Below are positions 8,097 through 16,103 of a stretch of 64,000 bases of DNA, piece after piece (position 1 is the first letter of the stretch; every line of letters starts with the position of its first letter). The stretch is from Pseudomonas sp. R28(2017) (GTDB lineage Bacteria; Pseudomonadota; Gammaproteobacteria; Pseudomonadales; Pseudomonadaceae). The translations under genes were made by a program, and so were the position numbers. The notes below the pieces were generated by a model, which did no database searches, had not been told where the DNA came from, and was given only the letters and a program-made list of their open reading frames with translations. The stretch is from the NCBI RefSeq assembly GCF_002112505.1, contig NZ_NEHW01000005.1, positions 352,759 through 416,758 of the forward strand. Reading direction: 5' to 3'.

Positions 8097-8930
8097 TCAG
8101 CCGCAGCTGGGCAGGTTCTTTTCCTGACGCTTGGCTTCGCCCCAGAGGGCGTCCAGCTCGTCAAGGTTACAATCTTCAATCGGCCGGCCGCTGTCGCGCA
8201 ATGCCTGTTCGATGAAGCGGAAACGCCGCTCGAACTTGCGGTTGGCGCGGCGCAGGGCGTTTTCCGGGTCTTGCTTGAGGTGGCGGGCCAGGTTCACGGC
8301 GGCAAACAGCAGGTCACCGACTTCATCCTCGAGGGCATCAGCGTCGTTGTCGGCCATGGCCTGCAACACTTCGTCGAGTTCCTCGCGCACCTTGTCCAGC
8401 ACCGGCAGTGCCGCTGGCCAGTCGAAACCGACGGTGGCCGCGCGCTTCTGCAGTTTGGCCGCCCGCGACAGCGCCGGCAATGCCGCCGGCACGTCATCGA
8501 GCAGCGACAGTTGTTCAGGGGTGCTTTTCTCGGCGCGTTCCTCGGCCTTGATCTCCTCCCAGCGAGACTTGACCTGGGCTTCGTTCAGGCTGGGGGTGTC
8601 CAGCGGCGCGTACAGCTCGCCGGTCGGGAACACATGGGGGTGACGGCGGATCAGCTTGCGGGTGATGCTGTCGACCACGCCATCGAACTCGAAGCGCCCT
8701 TCTTCCCGGGCCAGCTGGCTGTAGTAGACCACCTGGAACAACAGGTCGCCGAGCTCGCCCTGCAGGTGCTCGAAATCGCCGCGCTCGATGGTGTCGGCGA
8801 CTTCGTACGCCTCTTCGATGGTGTGCGGGACGATGCTCGCGTAGTTCTGCTTGAGGTCCCATGGGCAGCCGTACTGCGGGTCGCGCAGGCGGGCCATGAG
8901 GTGCAGCAGGTCTTCGAGGGTGTAGGTCAT
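8097..8930 (-). CDS. mazG: Nucleoside triphosphate pyrophosphohydrolase MazG
   Basis: Hydrolyses (d)NTPs to the monophosphate and PPi. In E. coli this house-cleaning enzyme also lowers ppGpp, which is notable next to relA. 277 aa with two MazG domains. The first (about residues 10-110) has the metal-binding helices EEAYEVADTIERGDFEHLQGELGDLLFQ and the family block RRHPHVF; the second (about 170-260) has EELDEVLQAM...DEVGDLLFA. It sits between DUF2058 and relA on the same strand; a REP pair separates it from relA. Confidence 0.95.
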   Translation of the reverse strand: MTYTLEDLLHLMARLRDPQYGCPWDLKQNYASIVPHTIEEAYEVADTIERGDFEHLQGELGDLLFQVVYYSQLAREEGRFEFDGVVDSITRKLIRRHPHVFPTGELYAPLDTPSLNEAQVKSRWEEIKAEERAEKSTPEQLSLLDDVPAALPALSRAAKLQKRAATVGFDWPAALPVLDKVREELDEVLQAMADNDADALEDEVGDLLFAAVNLARHLKQDPENALRRANRKFERRFRFIEQALRDSGRPIEDCNLDELDALWGEAKRQEKNLPSCG

Positions 8931-8952
8931 TTATGCAGGTCCTTCGGTGAAG

Positions 8953-9050
8953 CCTTCTTCGCGGGCAAGCCCGCTCCCACAGATACAGCGCACATCAGAC
9001 AGATTGCACTCATCCTGTGGCAGCGGGCTTGCCCGCGAAGCAGGCGCCGC
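8953..9050. repeat. Inverted pair of P. putida REP sequences (BIME)
   Basis: Two head-to-head copies (about 8956-8992 minus orientation and 9014-9046 plus orientation) of the REP core, separated by about 25 bp. They fill the 124-bp gap between the relA stop and the mazG start. The second copy has GTGGCAGCGGG instead of GTGGGAGCGGG. Confidence 0.9.
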
Positions 9051-9054
9051 GGTC

Positions 9055-11295
9055 TCAAGGGGTACGGTTACGCCGCGTCTCGATGATGTTCGGCAACTGC
9101 GAAATCCTGCCCAGCAAGCGCCCCAGCGCATCCAGGCCCGGAATCTCGATGGTCAGCGACATCAGCGCGGTGTTGTCTTCCTTGTTCGAGCGGGTGTTGA
9201 CCGCCAGCACGTTGATCTTCTCGTTCAGCAGCACCTGCGAAACGTCGCGCAGCAGCCCTGGGCGGTCGTAGGCGCGGATGATGATGTCGACCGGGTAGGT
9301 CTGCACCGGGATCGGCCCCCAGCTTACCTGGATCATCCGCTCCGGCTCGCGGCCGGCCAACTGCAACGCCGAGGCGCAATCCTGGCGGTGGATGCTGACG
9401 CCTCGGCCCTGGGTGATGTAGCCGACGATGGCATCGCCCGGCAGCGGCTGGCAGCAGCCGGCCATCTGCGTGAGCAGGTTGCCGACGCCCTGGATCTGGA
9501 TGTCGCCACGCTTGCCGGTACGCGGGCCGGTAGGCTTGCGCGGCACCAGCTCGATCTGCTCGATGCGCTCGGGCTCGAGCAGCTGCTGAGCGGCGTTGAC
9601 CAGGTGCGCCAGGCGCAGGTCACCGGCACCGAGCGAGGCAAACATGTCCTCGGCGGTCTTGACGTTGGTCTTCTCGGCCAAGCGCTCGAAGTCCACCTGC
9701 GGCAGGCCCAGGCGGCTGAGCTCGCGTTCGAGCAAGGTCTTGCCGGCGGCGACGTTCTGGTCACGCGCCTGCAGCTTGAACCAGTGGACGATCTTGGCCC
9801 GGGCCCGCGAGGTGGTGACGTAGCCCAGGTTGGAGTTCAGCCAGTCGCGGCTCGGGTTGCCGTGCTTGCTGGTGATGATCTCCACCTGCTCGCCGGTCTG
9901 CAGGCTGTAGTTGAGCGGCACGATGCGCCCGTTGATCTTGGCGCCACGGCAGTTGTGGCCGATCTCGGTGTGCACGCGGTAGGCGAAGTCCAGCGGCGTG
10001 GCACCCTTGGGCAGGTCGATGGCATGGCCATCGGGGGTGAACACGTAGACCCGGTCGGGCTCGATATCGACCCGCAGCTGCTCGGCCAGGCCACCGATGT
10101 CGCCCAGCTCTTCATGCCATTCGAGCACCTGGCGCAGCCAGGAGATCTTCTCTTCGTAGTGGTTGGAGCTCGGCTTGACGTCGGTGCCCTTGTAACGCCA
10201 GTGGGCGCAGACGCCGAGCTCGGCCTCCTCGTGCATGCCGTGGGTACGGATCTGCACTTCCAGCACCTTGCCCTCGGGGCCGATCACCGCGGTGTGCAGC
10301 GAGCGATAGCCGTTTTCCTTGGGGTTGGCGATGTAGTCGTCGAATTCCTTGGGGATGTGCCGCCACAGGGTGTGCACGATACCCAGCGCGGTGTAGCAGT
10401 CGCGCACCTCCGGCACCAGCACGCGCACCGCACGCACGTCGTAGATCTGGCTGAATTCCAGGCCTTTGCGCTGCATCTTGCGCCAGATCGAATAGATGTG
10501 CTTCGCCCGGCCGCTGATGTCGGCCTTGACGCCCGTGGCCAGCAACTCGTTCTGCAGCTGGTTCATCACATCGCTGATGAAGCGCTCACGGTCCAGCCGG
10601 CGCTCGTGCAACAGCTTGGCGATCTGCTTGTACTGGTCGGGCTCCAGGTAGCGGAAGGACAGGTCTTCCAGCTCCCATTTGATGTGGCCGATGCCCAAGC
10701 GGTGGGCCAGCGGCGCATAGATGTCGAACACCTCGCGTGCCACGCGCAGGCGTTTTTCGTCATCGGCGGACTTGACCGCACGGATCGCGCAGGTGCGCTC
10801 GGCCAGCTTGATAAGCGCCACGCGCACGTCGTCGACCATGGCCACGAGCATCTTGCGCAGGTTCTCGACCTGCGCCTGCGAGCCCAGCACCAGCGACTGG
10901 CGCGGGCTGAGGCTGGCGCTGATGGCGGCCATGCGCAGCACACCGTCGATCAGCTTGGACACCACCGGGCCAAAGCGCTGGCCGACTTCGGCCAGGGTCA
11001 CCTTGCCTTCACGTACCGAGCGATAGATCACCGCCGCGACCAACGAATCCTGGTCGAGCTTGAGGTCGGCGAGGATCTCGGCGATTTCCAGGCCAGCCTG
11101 GAAACTGGACGTACCGTCGGCCCAGGAATGCTTGGCCGGGTTGCCCTTCTTCTCGATCTCCTGGGCGAAATCGCACGCTTCCTTGAGCGCCACGCGATCC
11201 AGTGCCGAATCGACGCTCACCACATGATCCAGCCATGCTTCGAGATTGATACTGCCGTCTGTGTTGACCGGCTGGTGCACTCTCACCTGTACCAT
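9055..11295 (-). CDS. relA: GTP pyrophosphokinase RelA ((p)ppGpp synthetase I)
   Basis: The ribosome-associated stringent-response enzyme that makes pppGpp/ppGpp from ATP and GTP/GDP. 746 aa from the ATG at 11295. The frame is open 28 codons further upstream, but MVQVRVHQP is the family N-terminus. Order: degenerate hydrolase domain (the HD dyad position reads IYRSVREG rather than HDxxED, so hydrolase-dead), synthetase domain (YDVRAVRVLV through HWRYKG, about residues 240-390), TGS domain (VYVFTPDGHAIDLP, about 410-470), conserved-Cys/zinc region (AGCCQPLPGD) and C-terminal ACT domain. RelA rather than SpoT follows from the dead HD site. Confidence 0.97.
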   Translation of the reverse strand: MVQVRVHQPVNTDGSINLEAWLDHVVSVDSALDRVALKEACDFAQEIEKKGNPAKHSWADGTSSFQAGLEIAEILADLKLDQDSLVAAVIYRSVREGKVTLAEVGQRFGPVVSKLIDGVLRMAAISASLSPRQSLVLGSQAQVENLRKMLVAMVDDVRVALIKLAERTCAIRAVKSADDEKRLRVAREVFDIYAPLAHRLGIGHIKWELEDLSFRYLEPDQYKQIAKLLHERRLDRERFISDVMNQLQNELLATGVKADISGRAKHIYSIWRKMQRKGLEFSQIYDVRAVRVLVPEVRDCYTALGIVHTLWRHIPKEFDDYIANPKENGYRSLHTAVIGPEGKVLEVQIRTHGMHEEAELGVCAHWRYKGTDVKPSSNHYEEKISWLRQVLEWHEELGDIGGLAEQLRVDIEPDRVYVFTPDGHAIDLPKGATPLDFAYRVHTEIGHNCRGAKINGRIVPLNYSLQTGEQVEIITSKHGNPSRDWLNSNLGYVTTSRARAKIVHWFKLQARDQNVAAGKTLLERELSRLGLPQVDFERLAEKTNVKTAEDMFASLGAGDLRLAHLVNAAQQLLEPERIEQIELVPRKPTGPRTGKRGDIQIQGVGNLLTQMAGCCQPLPGDAIVGYITQGRGVSIHRQDCASALQLAGREPERMIQVSWGPIPVQTYPVDIIIRAYDRPGLLRDVSQVLLNEKINVLAVNTRSNKEDNTALMSLTIEIPGLDALGRLLGRISQLPNIIETRRNRTP

Positions 11296-11391
11296 CTTTG
11301 TTTTACCTTTCCATACAGCGCACCACACGGGTGCACTGGCTATCACCGTGCAGCTTCGCTTCCGTGGAAGCCGCACCAAGGGGCCAGCCTG

Positions 11392-12750
11392 CTAGCCCGC
11401 TTCGAATAACGCCATGGCTTCGACATGCGCCGTCTGAGGAAACATGTCGAGAATCCCGGCCCTTTTTAACCGGTACCCTTGACCGACCAGCACCTGGGCG
11501 TCTCGCGCCAGCGTGGCCGGGTTGCACGATACATACACCAAGCGCTTGGCATTGAGGCGGGCGATGCCTTGCACCACCTCGTAAGCACCGTCGCGCGGTG
11601 GATCCAAGAGTACCGCAGAAAAGCCTTCGGCGGCCCATCCGGCGCCTGCCAAAGGCTGCGATAAATCGGCCTGAAAAAACGCGGCGTTATGCACATCGTT
11701 GTTCCGGGCATTGGCCGCGGCCCGATCGACCATGGCCTGCACACCTTCCACTGCCACCACCTCACGTGCCTGGCGCGCCAGCGGCAGGGCGAAGTTGCCC
11801 AGGCCGCAGAACAGGTCCAGCACGCGCTCGTCAGCCTGCGGTGCGAGCCAGGCCAGGGCCTGCTCGATCATCGCCGTGTTGACCTGGGCGTTTACCTGGA
11901 CGAAATCGCCCGGGCGCCAGGCCAGCTCCAGCTGCCAAGGCGCCAGGGCAAAGCCCAGCTTCGCCTCGGCATCCACCGGGGCCGGCTCACCCTCGCCTTG
12001 CAGCCACAGCTGCGCCCCGGCCTCGTCGCAGAATGCCTGCAGGCGCGCCAGGTCGTCTGCCGGCAGCGGCGCCACATGGCGCACCAGCACGGCTTCGGCG
12101 GTGCCACTGAACAGCTCCACGTGGCCGATCGCCTGCGGCTTGCCCAGCGAGCGCAACACCGTCGGCAAGTGGCGAAGAATAGATTGCAAAGGCTGTACCA
12201 GCACGGCGCAGTCATCTATGGCGACAATTTCCTGGCTGGCTTCAGCGCGGAAACCGACATCCAGGTGCTTGGCCTTGACGTCCCAGCGCACCGCCACCCG
12301 CGCCCGGCGCCGGTAACCGAATTCCGGCCCGCTGAGCGGCGCGGCCCATTCTTCGGGCTGCACGCCGGCCACCCGCTGCAACTGTTCCGCCAGGGTGCGC
12401 TGCTTGAGCGCCAGCTGGGCATCGTGCGGAAGGTGCTGCAGGTTACAGCCACCGCAACGGTCGTAGTGGCGGCACGGTGCCTGGCGGCGCTCGGGGCTGG
12501 CCTGCAGCACCCGCTCCAGGCGCGCCTCGACCACCTTGCCACGGGCATTGAGCACGCGTGCCTCGACCGCTTCACCGGCCAGGGCGCCACTGACGAACCA
12601 GGTGCGCCCCTCGAGGAAGGCGATGCCGCGGCCGTCACCGGCCAGGCGCTCGATATCCAGGCGCTGCTTCTTGCCCACAGGGACCTGGGGCGTGCGGTTG
12701 CCGCCGGCCGGCTGGAAGCGCAGGCTGCTGTTGCTTTTTTTCTTGGACAT
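11392..12750 (-). CDS. rlmD: 23S rRNA (uracil(1939)-C(5))-methyltransferase RlmD
   Basis: An SAM-dependent methyltransferase for U1939 of 23S rRNA, formerly RumA/YgcA. 452 aa. It has a Lys-rich N-terminus, a TRAM domain (about residues 20-80), the iron-sulfur cluster ligands in [10 protein letters not shown] (about 93-102), the SAM site [14 protein letters not shown], the DPPRDGA motif and the catalytic Cys in [11 protein letters not shown]. The ATG directly abuts the cysM stop with no intervening base, so the two are one transcription unit. The order cysM-rlmD-relA-mazG is conserved in Pseudomonas. Confidence 0.96.
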   Translation of the reverse strand: MSKKKSNSSLRFQPAGGNRTPQVPVGKKQRLDIERLAGDGRGIAFLEGRTWFVSGALAGEAVEARVLNARGKVVEARLERVLQASPERRQAPCRHYDRCGGCNLQHLPHDAQLALKQRTLAEQLQRVAGVQPEEWAAPLSGPEFGYRRRARVAVRWDVKAKHLDVGFRAEASQEIVAIDDCAVLVQPLQSILRHLPTVLRSLGKPQAIGHVELFSGTAEAVLVRHVAPLPADDLARLQAFCDEAGAQLWLQGEGEPAPVDAEAKLGFALAPWQLELAWRPGDFVQVNAQVNTAMIEQALAWLAPQADERVLDLFCGLGNFALPLARQAREVVAVEGVQAMVDRAAANARNNDVHNAAFFQADLSQPLAGAGWAAEGFSAVLLDPPRDGAYEVVQGIARLNAKRLVYVSCNPATLARDAQVLVGQGYRLKRAGILDMFPQTAHVEAMALFEAG

Positions 12751-13650
12751 TTAGCTCGGGTCGAACAGGCCGGTGGACAGGTAACGGTCGCCGCGGTCAC
12801 AGATGATCGCGACCATCACGGCGTTCTCCACTTCGCGGGACAGGCGCAGCATGGCTGCCACCGCACCACCGGAAGACACGCCACAGAAAATGCCCTCTTC
12901 GCGAGCCAGGCGGCGCGTGGTGTCCTCGGCCTCTTGCTGGGACATGTCCATCACGCGGTCGACGCGCGTGGCATCGAAGATCTTCGGCAGGTACTCCTCG
13001 GGCCAGCGGCGGATGCCTGGGATGGCCGAGCCTTCCATCGGCTGCAGGCCGACGATCTGCACGTTGGGGTTCTGTTCCTTGAGGTACTGCGAGCAACCCA
13101 TGATGGTGCCGGTAGTGCCCATGGAGCTGACGAAATGGGTAATGGTGCCCTGGGTCTGCTGCCAGATCTCAGGGCCGGTGCTGCTGTAGTGGGCGATCGG
13201 GTTGTCCCCGTTGGCGAACTGGTCGAGGACCAGGCCGCGGCCTTCGGCCTGCAGCTTCTCGGCGAGGTCGCGGGCGCCTTCCATGCCCTCCTCCTTGGTC
13301 ACCAGGATCAGCTCGGCGCCGTAGGCGGTCATCGCTGCCTTGCGTTCGGCGGTGGAGTTGTCGGGCATGATCAGGATCATCTTGTAACCCTTGATCGCCG
13401 CTGCCATCGCCAGGGCGATGCCGGTGTTGCCGGAGGTGGCTTCGATCAGGGTGTCGCCTGGCTTGATCTGGCCGCGCAGTTCGGCGCGGGTGATCATCGA
13501 CAGTGCCGGGCGGTCCTTCACCGAGCCGGCGGGATTGTTACCTTCGAGCTTGAGCAGGAGGGTGTTGCTGGTTTCGCCAGCGATGCGCTGCAGGCGAACC
13601 AGAGGCGTATTGCCGACGCAATCGGCGATGGTTGGGTACTGCAAGGTCAT
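12751..13650 (-). CDS. cysM: Cysteine synthase B (O-acetylserine sulfhydrylase)
   Basis: A PLP enzyme making cysteine from O-acetylserine and sulfide or thiosulfate. 299 aa from the ATG at 13650 (MTLQYPTIAD); residues encoded further upstream are not family-like. The PLP lysine lies in NPAGSVKDRPAL (Lys near residue 46), the substrate loop is EATSGNTGIAL, and the phosphate-binding Gly loop is SSMGTTGTIMG. SSGGAVAAML near the C-terminus is also typical of CysM. It lies upstream of rlmD without a gap. No CysB site is recognisable in the 95-bp upstream spacer. Confidence 0.96.
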   Translation of the reverse strand: MTLQYPTIADCVGNTPLVRLQRIAGETSNTLLLKLEGNNPAGSVKDRPALSMITRAELRGQIKPGDTLIEATSGNTGIALAMAAAIKGYKMILIMPDNSTAERKAAMTAYGAELILVTKEEGMEGARDLAEKLQAEGRGLVLDQFANGDNPIAHYSSTGPEIWQQTQGTITHFVSSMGTTGTIMGCSQYLKEQNPNVQIVGLQPMEGSAIPGIRRWPEEYLPKIFDATRVDRVMDMSQQEAEDTTRRLAREEGIFCGVSSGGAVAAMLRLSREVENAVMVAIICDRGDRYLSTGLFDPS

Positions 13651-13732
13651 GGCGTATTTCACAATCCGGACGGCAGGGGTGCCTATCATACCGGCAAACC
13701 CTTCCCGGCCATATCACGCAATCTGTGGTCGC

Positions 13733-13749
13733 TATAGCTACAAGCTATA
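13733..13749. repeat. 17-bp perfect inverted repeat between histidine kinase and cysM
   Basis: TATAGCT-ACA-AGCTATA, a perfect dyad that overlaps the stop codon of the histidine kinase gene and lies 83 bp upstream of cysM on the same strand. It could be an operator for cysM or a transcript-end hairpin; it has no U tract. Confidence 0.45.
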
Positions 13750-15190
13750 ACGGTGTCGCCTGCTTCGCGGGCACGCCCGCTCCCACAGGGACCGCGCAAC
13801 CCTGTGGGAGCGGGCGTGTCGAGGCGTCGAACCGCCGCGAAGAGGCCGCCACATGAATCGGAAGTCTCATGCACAACCTGAGCCCTGACTTGCCATTCTC
13901 AGCCCACAAGGTCCCCCCCTGGCGCTGGATGGCACTGCGAGCGATGCTCAGCCCCAGACCAAACCCGCCATCTCCAGGTCGTGAACCATCGAGCCGGGAA
14001 AACGGCGCAAAGATCCGCTCCAGGTCTTCATCGGCCACTCCGCCACCCTCATCTTCAAGCCACAAATGCCAGTAACCACCCTCGCGCTGCCCGCCCAGGC
14101 GCACCAGGCCATCCTGCGGCGAATGGCGGATGGCATTGCGCAGCATGTTTTCCACGGCCTGGGCCAGGTGGTTGAGGTTGCCTTGCACCCAGCAATGGCC
14201 CGGCAGTTCGCAGCGCAAGCGCTCGGGTGACCAGCCGCTTTCGTAGCAGGCGTCTTCAACCAGCAGGTCCCACAGGGCCTGAACCTGAATTGGCTCAAGG
14301 TTCATCGGCGCGCGCTCGGCATCCTGCCAGGCCAGTTGCAGGGTGTTCTCGACCAGCTGCTGCATGCAGTCCACCTCGCGGCCCAGGCGCTCACGCAGGC
14401 GCGCAAGGTCAGTCTCACCATCGCAGGCCACGCGCAGGCGGCTTAGCGGGGTACGCATTTCGTGGGACAGGTCGCGCAGCAGTTGCTGCTGCAGCATCAC
14501 GGTGCCTTGCAGGCGCTCGGCCATCTGATCGAAGGCCCGGGCCAGTTCGCCCAGCTCGTCGTGCCGGGCTGTGGTGCGGGAATCCAGGCGTGCGCTGAGC
14601 TGGTCGGCGCGCCAGGCATTGGCCTGTTCGCGCAGCTGGTTCAGGGGCACGATCAGCATGCGGTACAACCCCACGCACAGCAGCAAGGTGAACAGGCCGG
14701 GGATGATGCCATTGGTGACGATTCGCCAGAACACCCGATACTGGCCAGGGTTGAACCGCTGCGGCAGCTCGATGACCAGCATGCCCTGCTCTGGCGCGCC
14801 GGGGAACGGAATACGCAACCACGGCTGGTCGACGCTGCGCCGGCTCATGGGCCAGTCGACACCCCGCAGGCGGGTGAGCCGTTGCATGATCTGGGGGCCG
14901 AGCACGGCACTGTCCAGGGGCCGCAGGTTGATGTCGAGCACACTGATCCAGCCGCGCTCGCGCTGGTGCATCGCTGCCACCCAGCGGTCCAGCCCCTCAC
15001 GCCCACCGCCGCGCCAGGCTTTTTCCGCCTCGCTGGCATAGTCGCGCAGCACCTGGCGCGCCGGCTCGTCGAGGAAGGCGTTCTGGGTTTCCATATGGCG
15101 GCCCCAAGTGTAGCTGAGGCCAATCATCAACAGGCAGAAGCCCACCAGCAAGATGGCCAGCTTCCAGAACAGCGAATGGCGATCGAGCAT
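13745..15190 (-). CDS. Sensor histidine kinase (PirS-like), C-terminus read from a REP element
   Basis: 481-aa membrane kinase partnered with the response regulator upstream. Order: TM1 (about residues 10-28), periplasmic sensor (30-160), TM2 (about 162-185), HAMP (about 190-240), HisKA with the phospho-acceptor in LSHEMRTPLSRLRV (His near 244), and HATPase with NMLRNAIRHS, DEGGGV and GFGLGLSIA. By position next to gacS and cysM it matches P. aeruginosa PirS (from memory), but no ferric-siderophore receptor gene accompanies it here. The last 33-35 residues are encoded inside a REP pair and are not part of the kinase fold. Confidence 0.9.
   Translation of the reverse strand: MLDRHSLFWKLAILLVGFCLLMIGLSYTWGRHMETQNAFLDEPARQVLRDYASEAEKAWRGGGREGLDRWVAAMHQRERGWISVLDINLRPLDSAVLGPQIMQRLTRLRGVDWPMSRRSVDQPWLRIPFPGAPEQGMLVIELPQRFNPGQYRVFWRIVTNGIIPGLFTLLLCVGLYRMLIVPLNQLREQANAWRADQLSARLDSRTTARHDELGELARAFDQMAERLQGTVMLQQQLLRDLSHEMRTPLSRLRVACDGETDLARLRERLGREVDCMQQLVENTLQLAWQDAERAPMNLEPIQVQALWDLLVEDACYESGWSPERLRCELPGHCWVQGNLNHLAQAVENMLRNAIRHSPQDGLVRLGGQREGGYWHLWLEDEGGGVADEDLERIFAPFSRLDGSRPGDGGFGLGLSIARSAIQRQGGTLWAENGKSGLRLCMRLPIHVAASSRRFDASTRPLPQGCAVPVGAGVPAKQATPL
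13757..13852. repeat. REP pair with an atypical right arm, inside the kinase 3' end
   Basis: The left copy (about 13757-13790) is a standard REP in minus orientation. The right copy (from 13801) starts normally as CCTGTGGGAGCGGGCGTG but diverges into an 18-bp segment GCGTCGAACCGCCGCGAA (13824-13841) that also occurs at 40473-40490, before ending in a REP-like GAGGCCG. The whole pair lies within the histidine kinase reading frame. Confidence 0.85.
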
Positions 15191-15193
15191 GGC

Positions 15194-15952
15194 TTACTCC
15201 GCTTCGCTGGCGCTGAGCACGTAGCCTTTGCCCCACACGGTGCGGATCTGCCGCTCGTGGTAGCCGATGCCCTTGAGCTTGCGGCGGATCTGGCTGACGT
15301 GCATGTCGAGGCTGCGGTCGTGCCGCGAGTAGCCACGCTGCAGCACCTGCTGATAGAGGAAGGGCTTGCTCAGCACTTCTTCTGCATTGCGGTAAAGGGT
15401 GTCGAACAGGCGGTATTCGCTGGGGGTCATGCCGGCTGGATGTCCGCCCAGGCTGACGTCGCACAGGCCTTCGTCGAAGTGCAATTCGCCGCCAGTAGCC
15501 TCCAGCACGGGATGATGGCGGCGCTCAAGGGCAACCCGGCGCAGGATCGCCTCGATCCGTACCTGCAGTTCGGCCATGCTGAAGGGCTTGGGCAGGTAAT
15601 CGTCGGCACCGCGCTGAAAGCCGCTGATGCGGTCGGCTTCGGCGCCCAGCGCCGACATCAGGATCACTGGCGTGGCACTGCGCTGGCGCAGGCGGGCCAA
15701 AGCGTCCAGGCCGCTGAGGCCAGGCAGCAGGATGTCCATCAGCACCACATCGAAAACGTGCCGGCCGGCCGCCTCCAGGCCTTCCAGGCCATTGCGGCAC
15801 CAGGTGACCCGGAAGCCGCCACGCTGCAGCTCTTCGTGCAGGTAGGCACCCAGGACTGGATCGTCCTCGATGGCCAGGATGTGCGAGGCGTGATTAGTTA
15901 CAGGATTCATTGGCAACTGCCATCCATTCTCAGTTGCGCGATTATTGTGCAT
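15194..15952 (-). CDS. OmpR-family response regulator (PirR-like)
   Basis: Cytoplasmic transcription regulator, 252 aa from the ATG at 15952. GGAAGGAAAGC just upstream is a strong SD; the in-frame ATG at 15910 (238 aa) lacks one and is the alternative. The receiver domain begins HILAIEDDPVLGAYL, has the phospho-acceptor Asp in DVVLMDILLPG, the Thr/Ser switch region and the Lys in YLPKPFS. The C-terminal winged helix (about 150-250) ends in RRKLKGIGYHERQIRTVWGKGY. It lies 3 bp upstream of the kinase start, so the two form an operon, and is divergent from gacS across 151 bp. Confidence 0.93.
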   Translation of the reverse strand: MHNNRATENGWQLPMNPVTNHASHILAIEDDPVLGAYLHEELQRGGFRVTWCRNGLEGLEAAGRHVFDVVLMDILLPGLSGLDALARLRQRSATPVILMSALGAEADRISGFQRGADDYLPKPFSMAELQVRIEAILRRVALERRHHPVLEATGGELHFDEGLCDVSLGGHPAGMTPSEYRLFDTLYRNAEEVLSKPFLYQQVLQRGYSRHDRSLDMHVSQIRRKLKGIGYHERQIRTVWGKGYVLSASEAE

Positions 15953-16103
15953 GCTTTCCTTCCAGGCAACCGCCCTGCGACCAATGCCTTGGCCAGGCAA
16001 TGAATTCACATGCAAAAGGTGCATTAGCGCAGCCAGCGGAGTAACTTTCCGCTTTGTTCCGTCGCATTGACGACGGCGTACAGGCACATCACAGGAGGCG
16101 AGT

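Noticed and set aside
8947..11409. Plus-strand open frame of about 820 codons opposite relA
   Set aside because: Typical GC-rich antisense shadow: no recognisable domain, His/Asp/Gln-rich composition mirroring the relA codon positions, and relA itself is unambiguous.
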